Shown here one piece after another: positions 13,627-21,323 of a DNA stretch of 38,862 nucleotides (its first letter is position 1; every line of letters begins with the position of its first letter). Made by a program: the position numbers and the translations under genes. The notes under the pieces were generated by a model. That model worked only from the letters and a program-made list of their open reading frames with translations. It did not search any database and had not been told where the DNA came from. The DNA is taken from positions 1 to 38,862 of the forward strand of contig CABQIK010000016.1 in NCBI GenBank assembly GCA_902464275.1. The letters are read 5' to 3'. The stretch comes from an uncultured Alphaproteobacteria bacterium (GTDB taxonomy: Bacteria > Pseudomonadota > Alphaproteobacteria > RF32 > CAG-239).

Positions 13627-14664
13627 ATGCGCTTAAAATTTGTGTTTGCGATAATTGTATTTGCTCTGCTGATTGTTTTGTGTGGCGCTTATGCGGTTTA
13701 TCGCGCAACTGCCAATCCGTATGATTTTCCGATAGATTTGGTTTATACCTGGGTTGACGGCAACGACCCGAAATGGCAGGCTAAAAAAACTTATTGGCAA
13801 AAACAATATAATCCTGATGATGAATACGCCATAACTCCGGCGCGTTGGCGCGACCGCGATGAGCTGAAATACAGCTTGCGTTCGGTTGAGCAATATATGC
13901 CGTGGGTACGCAATATTTTTATTGTTACCGATAATCAGGTGCCGGCGTGGCTTAATCTGAAGCACCCGAAAATTAAGATTGTCAGTCATGCGGAGATTTT
14001 TCCGGCTGATGCGTTGCCGGTGTTTAACTCAATGGCGATAGAAACTCGTTTGGCCTATATTCCCGGTTTGGCAGAACATTTTATTTATTTTAATGATGAT
14101 GTTTTTACAGCCGTTTATCTTTCGCCTGATTTTTTCTTTACTGCGGACGGAACGCCGATTTTTTATAATGAGCTGTATTCAAAGTCATACGTTAAAGGGT
14201 TGCTTGAATATCACAAAAATGAAATGTGGGCTAAGTTATGGCAATTACCGACTAAGCTGATTGCTGATAAGTTTGGCGGCGAGCCGTTTTATATGCTTGA
14301 TACGCATACGGGCGGCGCTATTCGTAAATCTGATTTTTTGGCGGCGGAAAAGACTTTTCCCAAAGAATTTAAGCGCACCACTTATTCAAAATTCAGAACC
14401 GAAAATGATTTAAGCTTGGGTATTATCAGTATGTTGGAATTTTTAAACCACCGCGTAGCGGTAAAAGGAGCCAATCAGGTTGATAAAAAATTTAACTGCA
14501 AAACTGCCGGAGTTTTAATTATGGGGCACATGGAAGAGTTAGAGAGTAAAAAGCCTTGCCAATTTTGCTTAAATGATACGCAAACCAACTCTGATGAGCT
14601 TAACCGCAAGCATGTTTTGTATATGCAGCAAAAATTTCCGTATAAATCAGCGTTTGAAAAATAA
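13627..14664 (+). CDS. Membrane-anchored Stealth-family sugar-phosphate transferase
   Basis: Stealth proteins transfer sugar 1-phosphate groups in capsule or surface-glycan synthesis and are homologous to the human GlcNAc-1-phosphotransferase GNPTAB. Conserved region 1 is IDLVYTWVDGNDPKW. Region 2 is RDELKYSLRSVEQYMPWV with IFIVTDNQVPAWLN. The next block is FNSMAIETRLAYIPGL with FIYFNDDVF. Later blocks resemble THTGGAIRKSDF and FRTENDLSLG. Residues 4-25 form one hydrophobic anchor after a basic MRLK start, which predicts an N-in orientation with the catalytic part outside the cytoplasm. Most bacterial Stealth enzymes that I know have no such anchor. It starts 11 bases after fmt and ends at a strong terminator. 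The acceptor is unknown. Confidence 0.85.
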   Translation: MRLKFVFAIIVFALLIVLCGAYAVYRATANPYDFPIDLVYTWVDGNDPKWQAKKTYWQKQYNPDDEYAITPARWRDRDELKYSLRSVEQYMPWVRNIFIVTDNQVPAWLNLKHPKIKIVSHAEIFPADALPVFNSMAIETRLAYIPGLAEHFIYFNDDVFTAVYLSPDFFFTADGTPIFYNELYSKSYVKGLLEYHKNEMWAKLWQLPTKLIADKFGGEPFYMLDTHTGGAIRKSDFLAAEKTFPKEFKRTTYSKFRTENDLSLGIISMLEFLNHRVAVKGANQVDKKFNCKTAGVLIMGHMEELESKKPCQFCLNDTQTNSDELNRKHVLYMQQKFPYKSAFEK

Positions 14665-14667
14665 AAA

Positions 14668-14701
14668 AACTCCCTGTGTTTATAGGTAAACACAGGGAGT
14701 T
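14668..14701. terminator. Bidirectional terminator, 15-bp perfect stem
   Basis: AACTCCCTGTGTTTA and TAAACACAGGGAGTT pair perfectly across a four-base loop. It separates the plus-strand Stealth gene from the convergent minus-strand Ser-rich gene. The A run on the plus side gives a T run for minus-strand transcripts. Confidence 0.85.
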
Positions 14702-14717
14702 GGTGTTAAATTACAGA

Positions 14718-14972
14718 CTATTCAAACGTCCAAGAAACGGAGTTGGTGCTGCCCTCAGAGGAAGCGGCTTCCGCCTCTGAAACCGAATATTTGGTTTTTA
14801 CGGCATTATCTTCAGTGTTGGTTTCAGATGATGAAGAACTGCTTCCTGAAGATGAACTATTGCCGGAAGAAGAGTTGCCTCTATCATCATCACTTGTTCT
14901 GCTACCGTCTGCCATAGCGTTAGAAACAGCAAAAACAGCCATAAAAGCAAATATTGCAATCAATTTTTTCAT
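14718..14972 (-). CDS. Small exported Ser-rich protein downstream of a pilin gene
   Basis: This is an 84-residue protein of unknown family. A signal peptide (MKKLIAIFAFMAVFAVSNAMA) precedes a mature part of about 63 residues. The first half of that part is low complexity: a short DDDRG segment, then Ser/Gly repeats ending in a run of Ser. The C-terminal half is acidic (YSVSEAEAASSEG, ending SVSWTFE). No cysteine or membrane segment remains after cleavage. AAAGGATAA precedes ATG 14972. It lies 19 bases downstream of a pilin-like gene on the same strand, so the two products are probably made together. A spacer or adhesin-like surface role is conceivable but not shown. Confidence 0.7.
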   Translation of the reverse strand: MKKLIAIFAFMAVFAVSNAMADGSRTSDDDRGNSSSGNSSSSGSSSSSSETNTEDNAVKTKYSVSEAEAASSEGSTNSVSWTFE

Positions 14973-14991
14973 AAAATTATCCTTTCAAAAT

Positions 14992-15462
14992 TTAAGGGTT
15001 ATTGTTGGTTCCGTTAATTTTAATTTCTTTTAAGCCGACTTTGTCACCGTCACCCCAATCGGCAGTGCCGATGCTGACTGTCGCTTCTTTCGGCAAGCCG
15101 GTATAGGTGAGCTTAAAAGCTAAATCGGCATGGCCGTCTATCGCCACTGTTTCAAGCAGCACATTGCCGCCGTACGCATTTTTAACCGTTTGCTCGTCTA
15201 ACACCATGTCATTGGGAAACACGCCCAACTTTATGGCCGTTTTGAGCGGCTTGCTTGCAAGCGATGAATAATCTTTGGAGTTTAGAAAAATGGTGCGCAA
15301 ATTGGCAACAATATGGGAAACCTGATCTTCGGTTTTATTAAGCTTATACTTTTGCATAGCCTTAGCGTATCCGGCAATACCGCCTACCGACAGCACCCCG
15401 ATAATCGCCAAAACGCCGAGCATCTCTACCATACTGCGGCCGGATTGATTGTTGTTTTTCAT
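14992..15462 (-). CDS. Type IV pilin-like protein, divergent copy
   Basis: I chose ATG 15462 because AGGGGA stands seven bases upstream and gives the short leader MKNNNQSG before RSMVEMLGVLAIIGVLSVGG. The 156-residue protein has the same prepilin helix as the other three copies. Its globular part is different and smaller, lacks their C-terminal cysteine cluster and ends KINGTNNNP. It also lacks the conserved hairpin leader upstream. It is paired with the Ser-rich exported protein at 14718. A minor pilin or pseudopilin function is inferred; there is no assembly machinery in the window. Confidence 0.8.
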   Translation of the reverse strand: MKNNNQSGRSMVEMLGVLAIIGVLSVGGIAGYAKAMQKYKLNKTEDQVSHIVANLRTIFLNSKDYSSLASKPLKTAIKLGVFPNDMVLDEQTVKNAYGGNVLLETVAIDGHADLAFKLTYTGLPKEATVSIGTADWGDGDKVGLKEIKINGTNNNP

Positions 15463-15691
15463 TAAATTTCCCCTGACTAAATTTAATAATGCTATCAGCA
15501 TACTCTGTTTATGGCTAAATTGCAATATGTATAAAGTTATACCCTGATAATTAGGCTATATTTACTTGATATTATGAAAGCAGTGACTATATCAAAAGTG
15601 TTCAAGGAGATAAAAGGAAAATATATTTTTCTTTTTTACAAATTGAGCGCTTTATAAATTAACTTTATTGTTTTTTATAAAGATGGTGAAT

Positions 15692-15731
15692 GAGGAGCGT
15701 TGTTTTGTAATAAACATGCTCCTCTTTGTTT
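15692..15731 (+). terminator. Terminator-like hairpin of unclear ownership
   Basis: GAGGAGC (15692-15698) and GCTCCTC (15718-15724) form a 7-bp stem followed by TTTGTTT on the plus strand only. No recognised plus-strand gene ends here. The 267-base gap 15463-15729 otherwise holds the pilin upstream region and a possible 27-codon reading frame (15574-15657) without a ribosome-binding site. Confidence 0.4.
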
Positions 15732-16833
15732 ATGAGCAAAGTTCGCCGATTATGTAGTTTAAGAGCAGAAAGCCTTTATCAGTTGCCGCTATGTTTTCTG
15801 CCGTACCACTAAGCAAACCGTTTTGCACAAGCTCATTTAAAGCGCGATTATTTACAAAATCATCAAAATTTAAGCCGCAGATTTGCGTAAAATGCAGCTT
15901 GTTAATGCCGGTTTGCAGGCGCAGGCCCATAATTATCAGCTCTTCGGCTCGTTCGTCGGTAGAAAGCTCTTCCGTTAAGTGAGGGTGCACCAATGCGTAA
16001 TGGCGGCCACCTATTTTCAAGCGGCCGTGCGCCGATTCACCGATGCCGATGTAATCATCGCCTAGCCAATAGCATTTATTGTGTTTGGATTCATATTGTT
16101 TAGGAGCAAAGTTTGAAACCTCATAGCGCGGGTAACCGTTTGCGCGTAAAAAATCAACGGTAAAGTTGTACATTGCCGCGGCGGTTTCCGCATCGGGAAT
16201 TTTTATGTTTTTGGCGGCAAAAACCGTGCCTTCTTCAATAGTCAGCTGATAAAGCGATAAGTGCTTAAACCCCAAGCCGGCAATTAAACTAAGTTCTTGC
16301 TCCCAATTTTTAAGAGTTTGCCCGGGGCGGGTATAAATAAAATCAGCCGAATGGTTGGTAAAGTTTTTGAGCACTTCCTCAATGCTGTGTAAAGCCTGTT
16401 TAAGGTTGTGAGTTCGTCCTAAAAAACGCAAGTCAGCATCGTTTAAGGCTTGCACGCCCAAAGATAAGCGGTTGATTCCGGCTTGTTTTAATTTTGCAAA
16501 CATATCCGGATATTCAGAATTGGGGTTGGCTTCCAAACTTATTTCAGGGTTATCTTCAAAACTCCATAATTTGGCAATGTGTTCCAATAATCGGCTTATT
16601 AACTCAGGTTTTAATAAAGACGGAGTGCCGCCGCCGAAAAATACGGAGCGTATTTTTCGGTTCGGCATCAGATGGTGATAATAATCAAGCTCGTTGAGAT
16701 ATGAGGCAACAACTTCATTCTGATTAACCTTGGGGTTGACTCGTTTGAAAAAGTCACAATAAGGGCACTTGCTTTTGCAATACGGCCAGTGAATATATAC
16801 CGAAAGCGGTTGATTTGCTGCCTTATCTGTCAT
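15730..16833 (-). CDS. hemW: Radical SAM heme chaperone HemW (HemN-like)
   Basis: The radical SAM cluster motif is CKSKCPYCDF near residue 20. The residue after the third cysteine is Asp-Phe, as in HemW, rather than the extra cysteine of true HemN oxidases. GGGTPSLL, LEANPNS and RLSLGVQALND are the expected SAM- and substrate-binding segments. The C-terminal HemN-type domain includes YEVSNFAP and a SAHG segment. HemW binds heme and delivers it to target proteins; it is often misannotated as coproporphyrinogen oxidase. The 367 residues fit. The stop of the upstream alx/terC gene lies two bases away, so the genes are probably cotranscribed. Confidence 0.9.
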   Translation of the reverse strand: MTDKAANQPLSVYIHWPYCKSKCPYCDFFKRVNPKVNQNEVVASYLNELDYYHHLMPNRKIRSVFFGGGTPSLLKPELISRLLEHIAKLWSFEDNPEISLEANPNSEYPDMFAKLKQAGINRLSLGVQALNDADLRFLGRTHNLKQALHSIEEVLKNFTNHSADFIYTRPGQTLKNWEQELSLIAGLGFKHLSLYQLTIEEGTVFAAKNIKIPDAETAAAMYNFTVDFLRANGYPRYEVSNFAPKQYESKHNKCYWLGDDYIGIGESAHGRLKIGGRHYALVHPHLTEELSTDERAEELIIMGLRLQTGINKLHFTQICGLNFDDFVNNRALNELVQNGLLSGTAENIAATDKGFLLLNYIIGELCS

Positions 16834-16835
16834 TT

Positions 16836-17801
16836 TTAAGCTTTGGATTTGGCACTGTCTTTATAAACGGATAGCATTATACCGCCAAAGAGCAGGGCAA
16901 AAGTTACGCTGAGCGATTGCCATGCGGCAATTTCAATGCCGAAATGCGGCAGAAAGATTTTGCATCCGATAAAAATTAAAATAATGGAAAGCGCCGGTTT
17001 AAGGTATGTGAATTTATTGACAATAGCTGCCAGCAAAAAGTACAAAGCTCTTAACCCTAAAATAGCAAAAATATTGCTGGTATAAACCACAAACACATCT
17101 TGTGTGATTAAAAAGATAGCGGGAATGCTGTCAAAAGCAAAAATAACGTCCATGGTTTCAATGATAATCAGGGCAAAAAACAGCGGCGTAATATGCCAAT
17201 GTCCGTTTTCTTTGAACATAAAATGCTGTTCGTGAAGTTCATGTGTAACATGAAAGAATTTTGATAATATTTTGTAAATACGAGATTCTCTGAAAGGGGT
17301 TTCTTCGCCGTCTTTTATGGAAAGCATTTTAGCGCCGGTGTAAATTAAAAAGACTGAAAAGATGTAAAGTACCCAATGAAAACGTGAAATTAAGGCTTCG
17401 CCCAAGAAAATCATGATGCCGCGCATAAATAAAGCGCCTAAAATGCCCCAAAACAGCACACGGTGCTGATACTTTGACGGAACGCCGATGGTGGAAAAAA
17501 TAACCGACATAACAAAAATATTATCAAGCGAGAGGCTCTTTTCCAGTAAATAGCCGGTGAAGTAAAGCATGCCTTTTTCAGTGCCTTCTTCATAAATTAC
17601 AAATATGCCGAAAATAATGGCGATAACCACATAAAATACGCACATCCACAAAGTGTGCCAAAAGTGCGGTTCTTCATTTTTGCGGTTAAACACAAAAAGG
17701 TCTAAAACCAATAAAACAATTACGCTGATACCGAAAATGGTCCACATCCAGTTTTGCGATAAAATGGCGTGGTGGGTAAAAAGTTCATTTAAGCTCTGCA
17801 T
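16836..17801 (-). CDS. alx: TerC/Alx family membrane protein
   Basis: This is a polytopic inner-membrane protein of 321 residues with about eight to nine hydrophobic segments. The two family signatures are LEKSLSLDNIFVMSVIF and METMDVIFAFDSIPA, whose acidic residues lie in the membrane and are thought to bind metal. E. coli Alx has the same length and is linked to manganese export and alkaline pH. Metal specificity here is inferred from family. The internal loop is His-rich (HVTHELHEQHFMFKENGHWH), which could bind metal. The gene lies between galE and hemW on the same strand with short gaps. AAGGATAA precedes ATG 17801. Confidence 0.88.
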   Translation of the reverse strand: MQSLNELFTHHAILSQNWMWTIFGISVIVLLVLDLFVFNRKNEEPHFWHTLWMCVFYVVIAIIFGIFVIYEEGTEKGMLYFTGYLLEKSLSLDNIFVMSVIFSTIGVPSKYQHRVLFWGILGALFMRGIMIFLGEALISRFHWVLYIFSVFLIYTGAKMLSIKDGEETPFRESRIYKILSKFFHVTHELHEQHFMFKENGHWHITPLFFALIIIETMDVIFAFDSIPAIFLITQDVFVVYTSNIFAILGLRALYFLLAAIVNKFTYLKPALSIILIFIGCKIFLPHFGIEIAAWQSLSVTFALLFGGIMLSVYKDSAKSKA

Positions 17802-17824
17802 TAAGTTATCCTTATAATTTATTG

Positions 17825-18790
17825 TTATATCTCAAGATTCCATACAGTACGGATAATATCTTCAATATTTAAATATTTGGGTTTCCAGTTTAAAATTTCA
17901 CGTGCTAAATCAGCCTTAGCAATAAGGGTGGCAGGGTCGCCGGCGCGGCGCGGGGCATAATGATAGTTTAAGCGCTTGCCGATAACGTTTTCGGCGGCGT
18001 CAACAATTTGCTTTACGGAAATGCCTTGTCCGGTGCCTAAATTCAAGCAATATGACTTTTTATCGCTCATCAGGCGTTTAACGGCGGCAACATGGGCGGA
18101 GGCTAAATCGCTGACATGAATGTAATCACGCACGCAGGTACCGTCAGGAGTATCATAATCACTGCCGAAAATGGCAAAACTTTCACGTTTGCCGGTGGCG
18201 GTTTCCATGATTATCGGCAGTAAATTTTGCGGGTTTTGCTCGCGTCCGGTAATGCTTTTGTCGGCAGCATAGCCGACAGCGTTAAAATAGCGCAGAGCAA
18301 TGTAATTAAACTCTTTCAGGCGGCTGTACCATTCCATTAAACTTTCCATTGTTACTTTAGTGTAGCCGTAAAAATTAATCGGGTTAAGCGGGTGGCGTTC
18401 ATCAACCGGAGTGTAAATCGGCATGCCGTAAACCGCGGCCGAAGATGAAAATACTAAATGCTTTACGCCGTTATCGGCCATGGCATTTAAGATATTGACC
18501 GAGCCGTTTAAGTTGTTTAAGGCGTATTTTTGCGGATTTTCCATTGATTCGCCGACGGCTTTTTTGGCGGCAAGATGAATAACCGCGTCAATATTTTGGC
18601 TCATAGCCGCGTCAAGAGCTTTGCGGTCTAAGATATTTCCTTTAATAAAACCGGCTTCATGAAACAAGTTAACTTCTTGTCCGGTGGACATGTCGTCAAA
18701 CACAAGCGTTTCATAGCCACCGTCAAGAAGTTCTTTTACTACATGGCTGCCGATGTATCCGGCGCCGCCGATAACTAAAATTTTAGGCAT
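17825..18790 (-). CDS. galE: UDP-glucose 4-epimerase
   Basis: GalE interconverts UDP-glucose and UDP-galactose and feeds surface polysaccharide synthesis. The extended SDR fold is clear: GGAGYIGSHVV for NAD, DDMSTG, VFSSSAAVYG with the catalytic Ser, and YGYTKVTME with the YxxxK pair. ALRYFNAVG, RDYIHVSDLA and the C-terminal RRAGDPATLIA complete the family pattern. At 321 residues it is slightly shorter than E. coli GalE. GAGGT precedes ATG 18790. It is first in a likely galE-alx-hemW transcript and is divergent from dnaB. Confidence 0.93.
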   Translation of the reverse strand: MPKILVIGGAGYIGSHVVKELLDGGYETLVFDDMSTGQEVNLFHEAGFIKGNILDRKALDAAMSQNIDAVIHLAAKKAVGESMENPQKYALNNLNGSVNILNAMADNGVKHLVFSSSAAVYGMPIYTPVDERHPLNPINFYGYTKVTMESLMEWYSRLKEFNYIALRYFNAVGYAADKSITGREQNPQNLLPIIMETATGKRESFAIFGSDYDTPDGTCVRDYIHVSDLASAHVAAVKRLMSDKKSYCLNLGTGQGISVKQIVDAAENVIGKRLNYHYAPRRAGDPATLIAKADLAREILNWKPKYLNIEDIIRTVWNLEI

Positions 18791-18866
18791 TTTTACCTCG
18801 TAAACAATTAATTTGTTTTATTTTATAGCTGAATATTCAGGCAAGGTCAAATTTTATGTTTAAAGG

Positions 18867-18884
18867 TTATCCCCGTTATCCACA
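18867..18884 (+). promoter_or_regulatory. Two abutting DnaA-box 9-mers upstream of dnaB
   Basis: TTATCCCCG (18867-18875) is followed without a gap by TTATCCACA (18876-18884), a perfect consensus DnaA box. An AT-rich tract and an inverted repeat, TTTTACAA and TTGTAAAA (about 18897-18919), come next, about 50 bases before dnaB. DnaA control of dnaB or local DnaA binding is plausible. Confidence 0.6.
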
Positions 18885-18969
18885 GGTTAAAAAATTTTTT
18901 ACAAGCATTTTTTGTAAAAATGTATCAATACAGAAGTAATAAAACGACTCATTTTGAAACGGACTTACG

Positions 18970-20442
18970 ATGGAAACGATAGATACTACAAAATTGCCGC
19001 AGAATTTGGAAGCGGAGCAAGCTTTGCTCGGCGCGATTTTGGCTAATAATAAAGCTATGGAAAAGGTTTCGGAATTTTTGAAGCCGCAGCATTTTGCCGA
19101 TTCCGTGCACGCCAAGATTTTTGAAGTGATTGCAATGTTGATTCAGCGCGGGCATATTGCCGACGTTATCACCTTAAAAAACTATTTTGAGCAAGAAGGC
19201 ACGCTTAACGAGGTGGGCGGCACCAATTATTTAATTAAGCTTGCCGACAGCGCCTCGCCGATGACGAATGTTGAATATTACGGTCGGTTTATTTATGATA
19301 AATATCTGCGCCGCGAACTTATTAACACCGGAACTGAAATTGTTAATAACGCCTTTAAAGAAACGGCGGATTTGTCGGCTGCTGAGCAAATTGAGGCAGC
19401 GGAACAAGAGCTTTATCGTTTGGCCGACCAGGGTGACGCGCAAGGCGATTTTATTGAATTTGCCAGCGCGCTTAACTCATCGCTTAATTATATTAATATT
19501 GCGTTTCAGAAAGAGGGTAAAATTTCAGGCTTGTCTACCGGTTTGGAAAAGCTTGACTACAAAACCGGCGGCTTAAACAACTCGGACTTGATTATTATCG
19601 CGGGGCGTCCGGCGATGGGTAAAACCGCGCTTGCCACTAACATTGCCTATAATGTGGCGGATTATATGAGCCGCGCCAAAGATATGGATCCGCATGACAG
19701 GGGCGTTGCCTTTTTTTCACTTGAAATGTCGGCCGACCAGTTGGCGTCGCGTATTTTATCAACCGTTACGCAAACTCCGGGCAATAAAATGCGTACCGGC
19801 GAGCTTGATAACGCGCAGTTTACCCGCATTACGGCGGCGGTGCGCGAGCTTGAAAATATTCCGCTTTATATTGACGATACGCCGGGGGTTACCATTACCT
19901 CAATTCGCACTCGCGCGCGGCGCTTAAAGCGCACCAAGGGCTTAGGTTTGATTGTGATTGACTATATTCAACTGATTACCGGCAGCAATAACAAAAAGAA
20001 CGAGGGCAACCGTGTGCAAGAATTGTCGGAAATTTCACGAGGCTTGAAAATTTTGGCCAAAGAGCTGAAAGTTCCGGTTATTGCGCTTTCACAATTAAAC
20101 CGCGGTGTTGAGCAACGTGATGATAAACGCCCGGTGATGTCGGACTTGCGTGAATCCGGTTCTATTGAGCAAGATGCCGATATTGTTATGTTTGTGTACC
20201 GTGAAAACTATTATATTCATAATGAAGAGCCGAAAATTAAACAGAACGAAACGCCGGATAAGTTTCAGCATCGTATGGAAGAATGGCAAAAACGCGACCG
20301 CGAAACCACCAATTTGGCGGAAGTTATTATCGGTAAACAGCGTCATGGTCCGACCGGCACCGTAAAATTGTTTTGGAACGGCGAATACGCGCAATTCGGC
20401 AATTTGGCAAATGAAGAAAATTTACCGGAACAAATAGGCTAA
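18970..20442 (+). CDS. dnaB: Replicative DNA helicase DnaB
   Basis: DnaB is the hexameric helicase that unwinds DNA at the replication fork. The 490-residue protein has the N-terminal primase-interacting domain (residues 8-110). The RecA-like motor has Walker A GRPAMGKTALA near residue 212, FFSLEMSADQLASR, and Walker B LGLIVIDYIQLI. SQLNRGVEQRDDKRP with DLRESGSIEQDAD follows. No intein interrupts the motifs. ATG 18970 has only a weak GGA upstream. The gene is flanked by DnaA boxes upstream and YcgN-type genes downstream; its usual neighbours rplI and alr are not here. Confidence 0.97.
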   Translation: METIDTTKLPQNLEAEQALLGAILANNKAMEKVSEFLKPQHFADSVHAKIFEVIAMLIQRGHIADVITLKNYFEQEGTLNEVGGTNYLIKLADSASPMTNVEYYGRFIYDKYLRRELINTGTEIVNNAFKETADLSAAEQIEAAEQELYRLADQGDAQGDFIEFASALNSSLNYINIAFQKEGKISGLSTGLEKLDYKTGGLNNSDLIIIAGRPAMGKTALATNIAYNVADYMSRAKDMDPHDRGVAFFSLEMSADQLASRILSTVTQTPGNKMRTGELDNAQFTRITAAVRELENIPLYIDDTPGVTITSIRTRARRLKRTKGLGLIVIDYIQLITGSNNKKNEGNRVQELSEISRGLKILAKELKVPVIALSQLNRGVEQRDDKRPVMSDLRESGSIEQDADIVMFVYRENYYIHNEEPKIKQNETPDKFQHRMEEWQKRDRETTNLAEVIIGKQRHGPTGTVKLFWNGEYAQFGNLANEENLPEQIG

Positions 20443-20445
20443 AAT

Positions 20446-20823
20446 ATGAAAAAAATATCCGATTATACTGAAGAAGAGTGGGAAAATGTTTGCAATCATT
20501 GCGGCAAATGCTGTTTGATTAAACTGCAGGATGATGATACCGGCGATATTTATTATACCAATGTGGTGTGCAAATATTATGATGAAGATAAATGCCGCTG
20601 CTCGGTTTATGACAAGCGCTGTAAGTTGGTGCCGGAATGCTTAAAACTCAGCAAAAACAATGTGCAAAACATTGAGTGGATGCCCAAAACCTGTGCGTAT
20701 CGGCGTTTATTTGAACATAAACCGGACATGCCGGTTACCACCATCAAAGGCCGCTGTGTTTCAGAAACTTTGGTTAATCCGGATAATTTGGAAGATTATA
20801 TTGTTGATTGGGGCGATCTATGA
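20446..20823 (+). CDS. YcgN-type cysteine-cluster protein, first of two
   Basis: This 125-residue protein belongs to the UPF0260/YcgN-type family with a zinc- or iron-binding cysteine cluster. NHCGKCC is near residue 20, then VVCKYYDEDKCRCSVY, then CKLVPECL, and a conserved WMPKTCAYRRL segment. The function of the family is not established. It follows dnaB by three bases and overlaps the next, homologous gene by four bases (ATGA), which indicates translational coupling. No strong ribosome-binding site is visible, so translation may depend on dnaB. Confidence 0.85.
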   Translation: MKKISDYTEEEWENVCNHCGKCCLIKLQDDDTGDIYYTNVVCKYYDEDKCRCSVYDKRCKLVPECLKLSKNNVQNIEWMPKTCAYRRLFEHKPDMPVTTIKGRCVSETLVNPDNLEDYIVDWGDL

Positions 20824-21323
20824 GCGTTGATTTGAAGTTAGAAACTGAATATAATCCGCAAAGCCGCTATGAAAATATGCAAGGTATTGAGCCGGAGTTT
20901 TGGAAGCATAAAAAGCTTGATGAAATGAACAAAGATGAATGGGAGCTTTTGTGCGACGGTTGCGGCAAATGTTGCCTTAATAAGCTTGAAATTAAAGGCA
21001 AAATTAAATTTACCAACACGCATTGTCGGTTTTTGAACTGCCAAAACTGTTTGTGCAAAATTTATGCGCATCGCTTTGAGGTGGTGCCGGATTGCCGCGA
21101 TATTGATTTGGCGGCGGTACGGGAAAAACCGCGTTGGTTGCCTAAAACCTGCGCTTATTGGCTGCTTGATAACGGTTATGACCTGCCGGCATGGCATCCG
21201 CTGATTACCGGTGACGCGATGAGCGTTCATGAGTCGGGCAATTCGCTCAAGGGCAGGGAGTTGGTGAACGAATCGGAGGTTGATGATTATGAAAATTACA
21301 TTGTTGACTGGTCAGACCTTTGA
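20820..21323 (+). CDS. YcgN-type cysteine-cluster protein, second of two
   Basis: ATG 20820 overlaps the stop of the preceding paralogue, which I prefer to TTG 20808. The 167-residue protein shares the layout of its neighbour: CDGCGKCCLNKL, THCRFLNCQNCLC, VVPDC, WLPKTCAYWLL and the ending ENYIVDWSDL. It adds about 35 residues at the N terminus and a HPLITGDAMSVHESG segment that matches YcgN more closely. The pair looks like a tandem duplication with one shortened copy. Its last 35 bases overlap the start of the metallopeptidase gene, whose ribosome-binding site lies within this gene. Confidence 0.85.
   Translation: MSVDLKLETEYNPQSRYENMQGIEPEFWKHKKLDEMNKDEWELLCDGCGKCCLNKLEIKGKIKFTNTHCRFLNCQNCLCKIYAHRFEVVPDCRDIDLAAVREKPRWLPKTCAYWLLDNGYDLPAWHPLITGDAMSVHESGNSLKGRELVNESEVDDYENYIVDWSDL

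Noticed and set aside
15574..15657. A 27-codon plus-strand reading frame starting MKAVTISKVF.
   Set aside because: No ribosome-binding site, no recognisable features, and within chance expectation for AT-rich DNA; mentioned only with the nearby hairpin.
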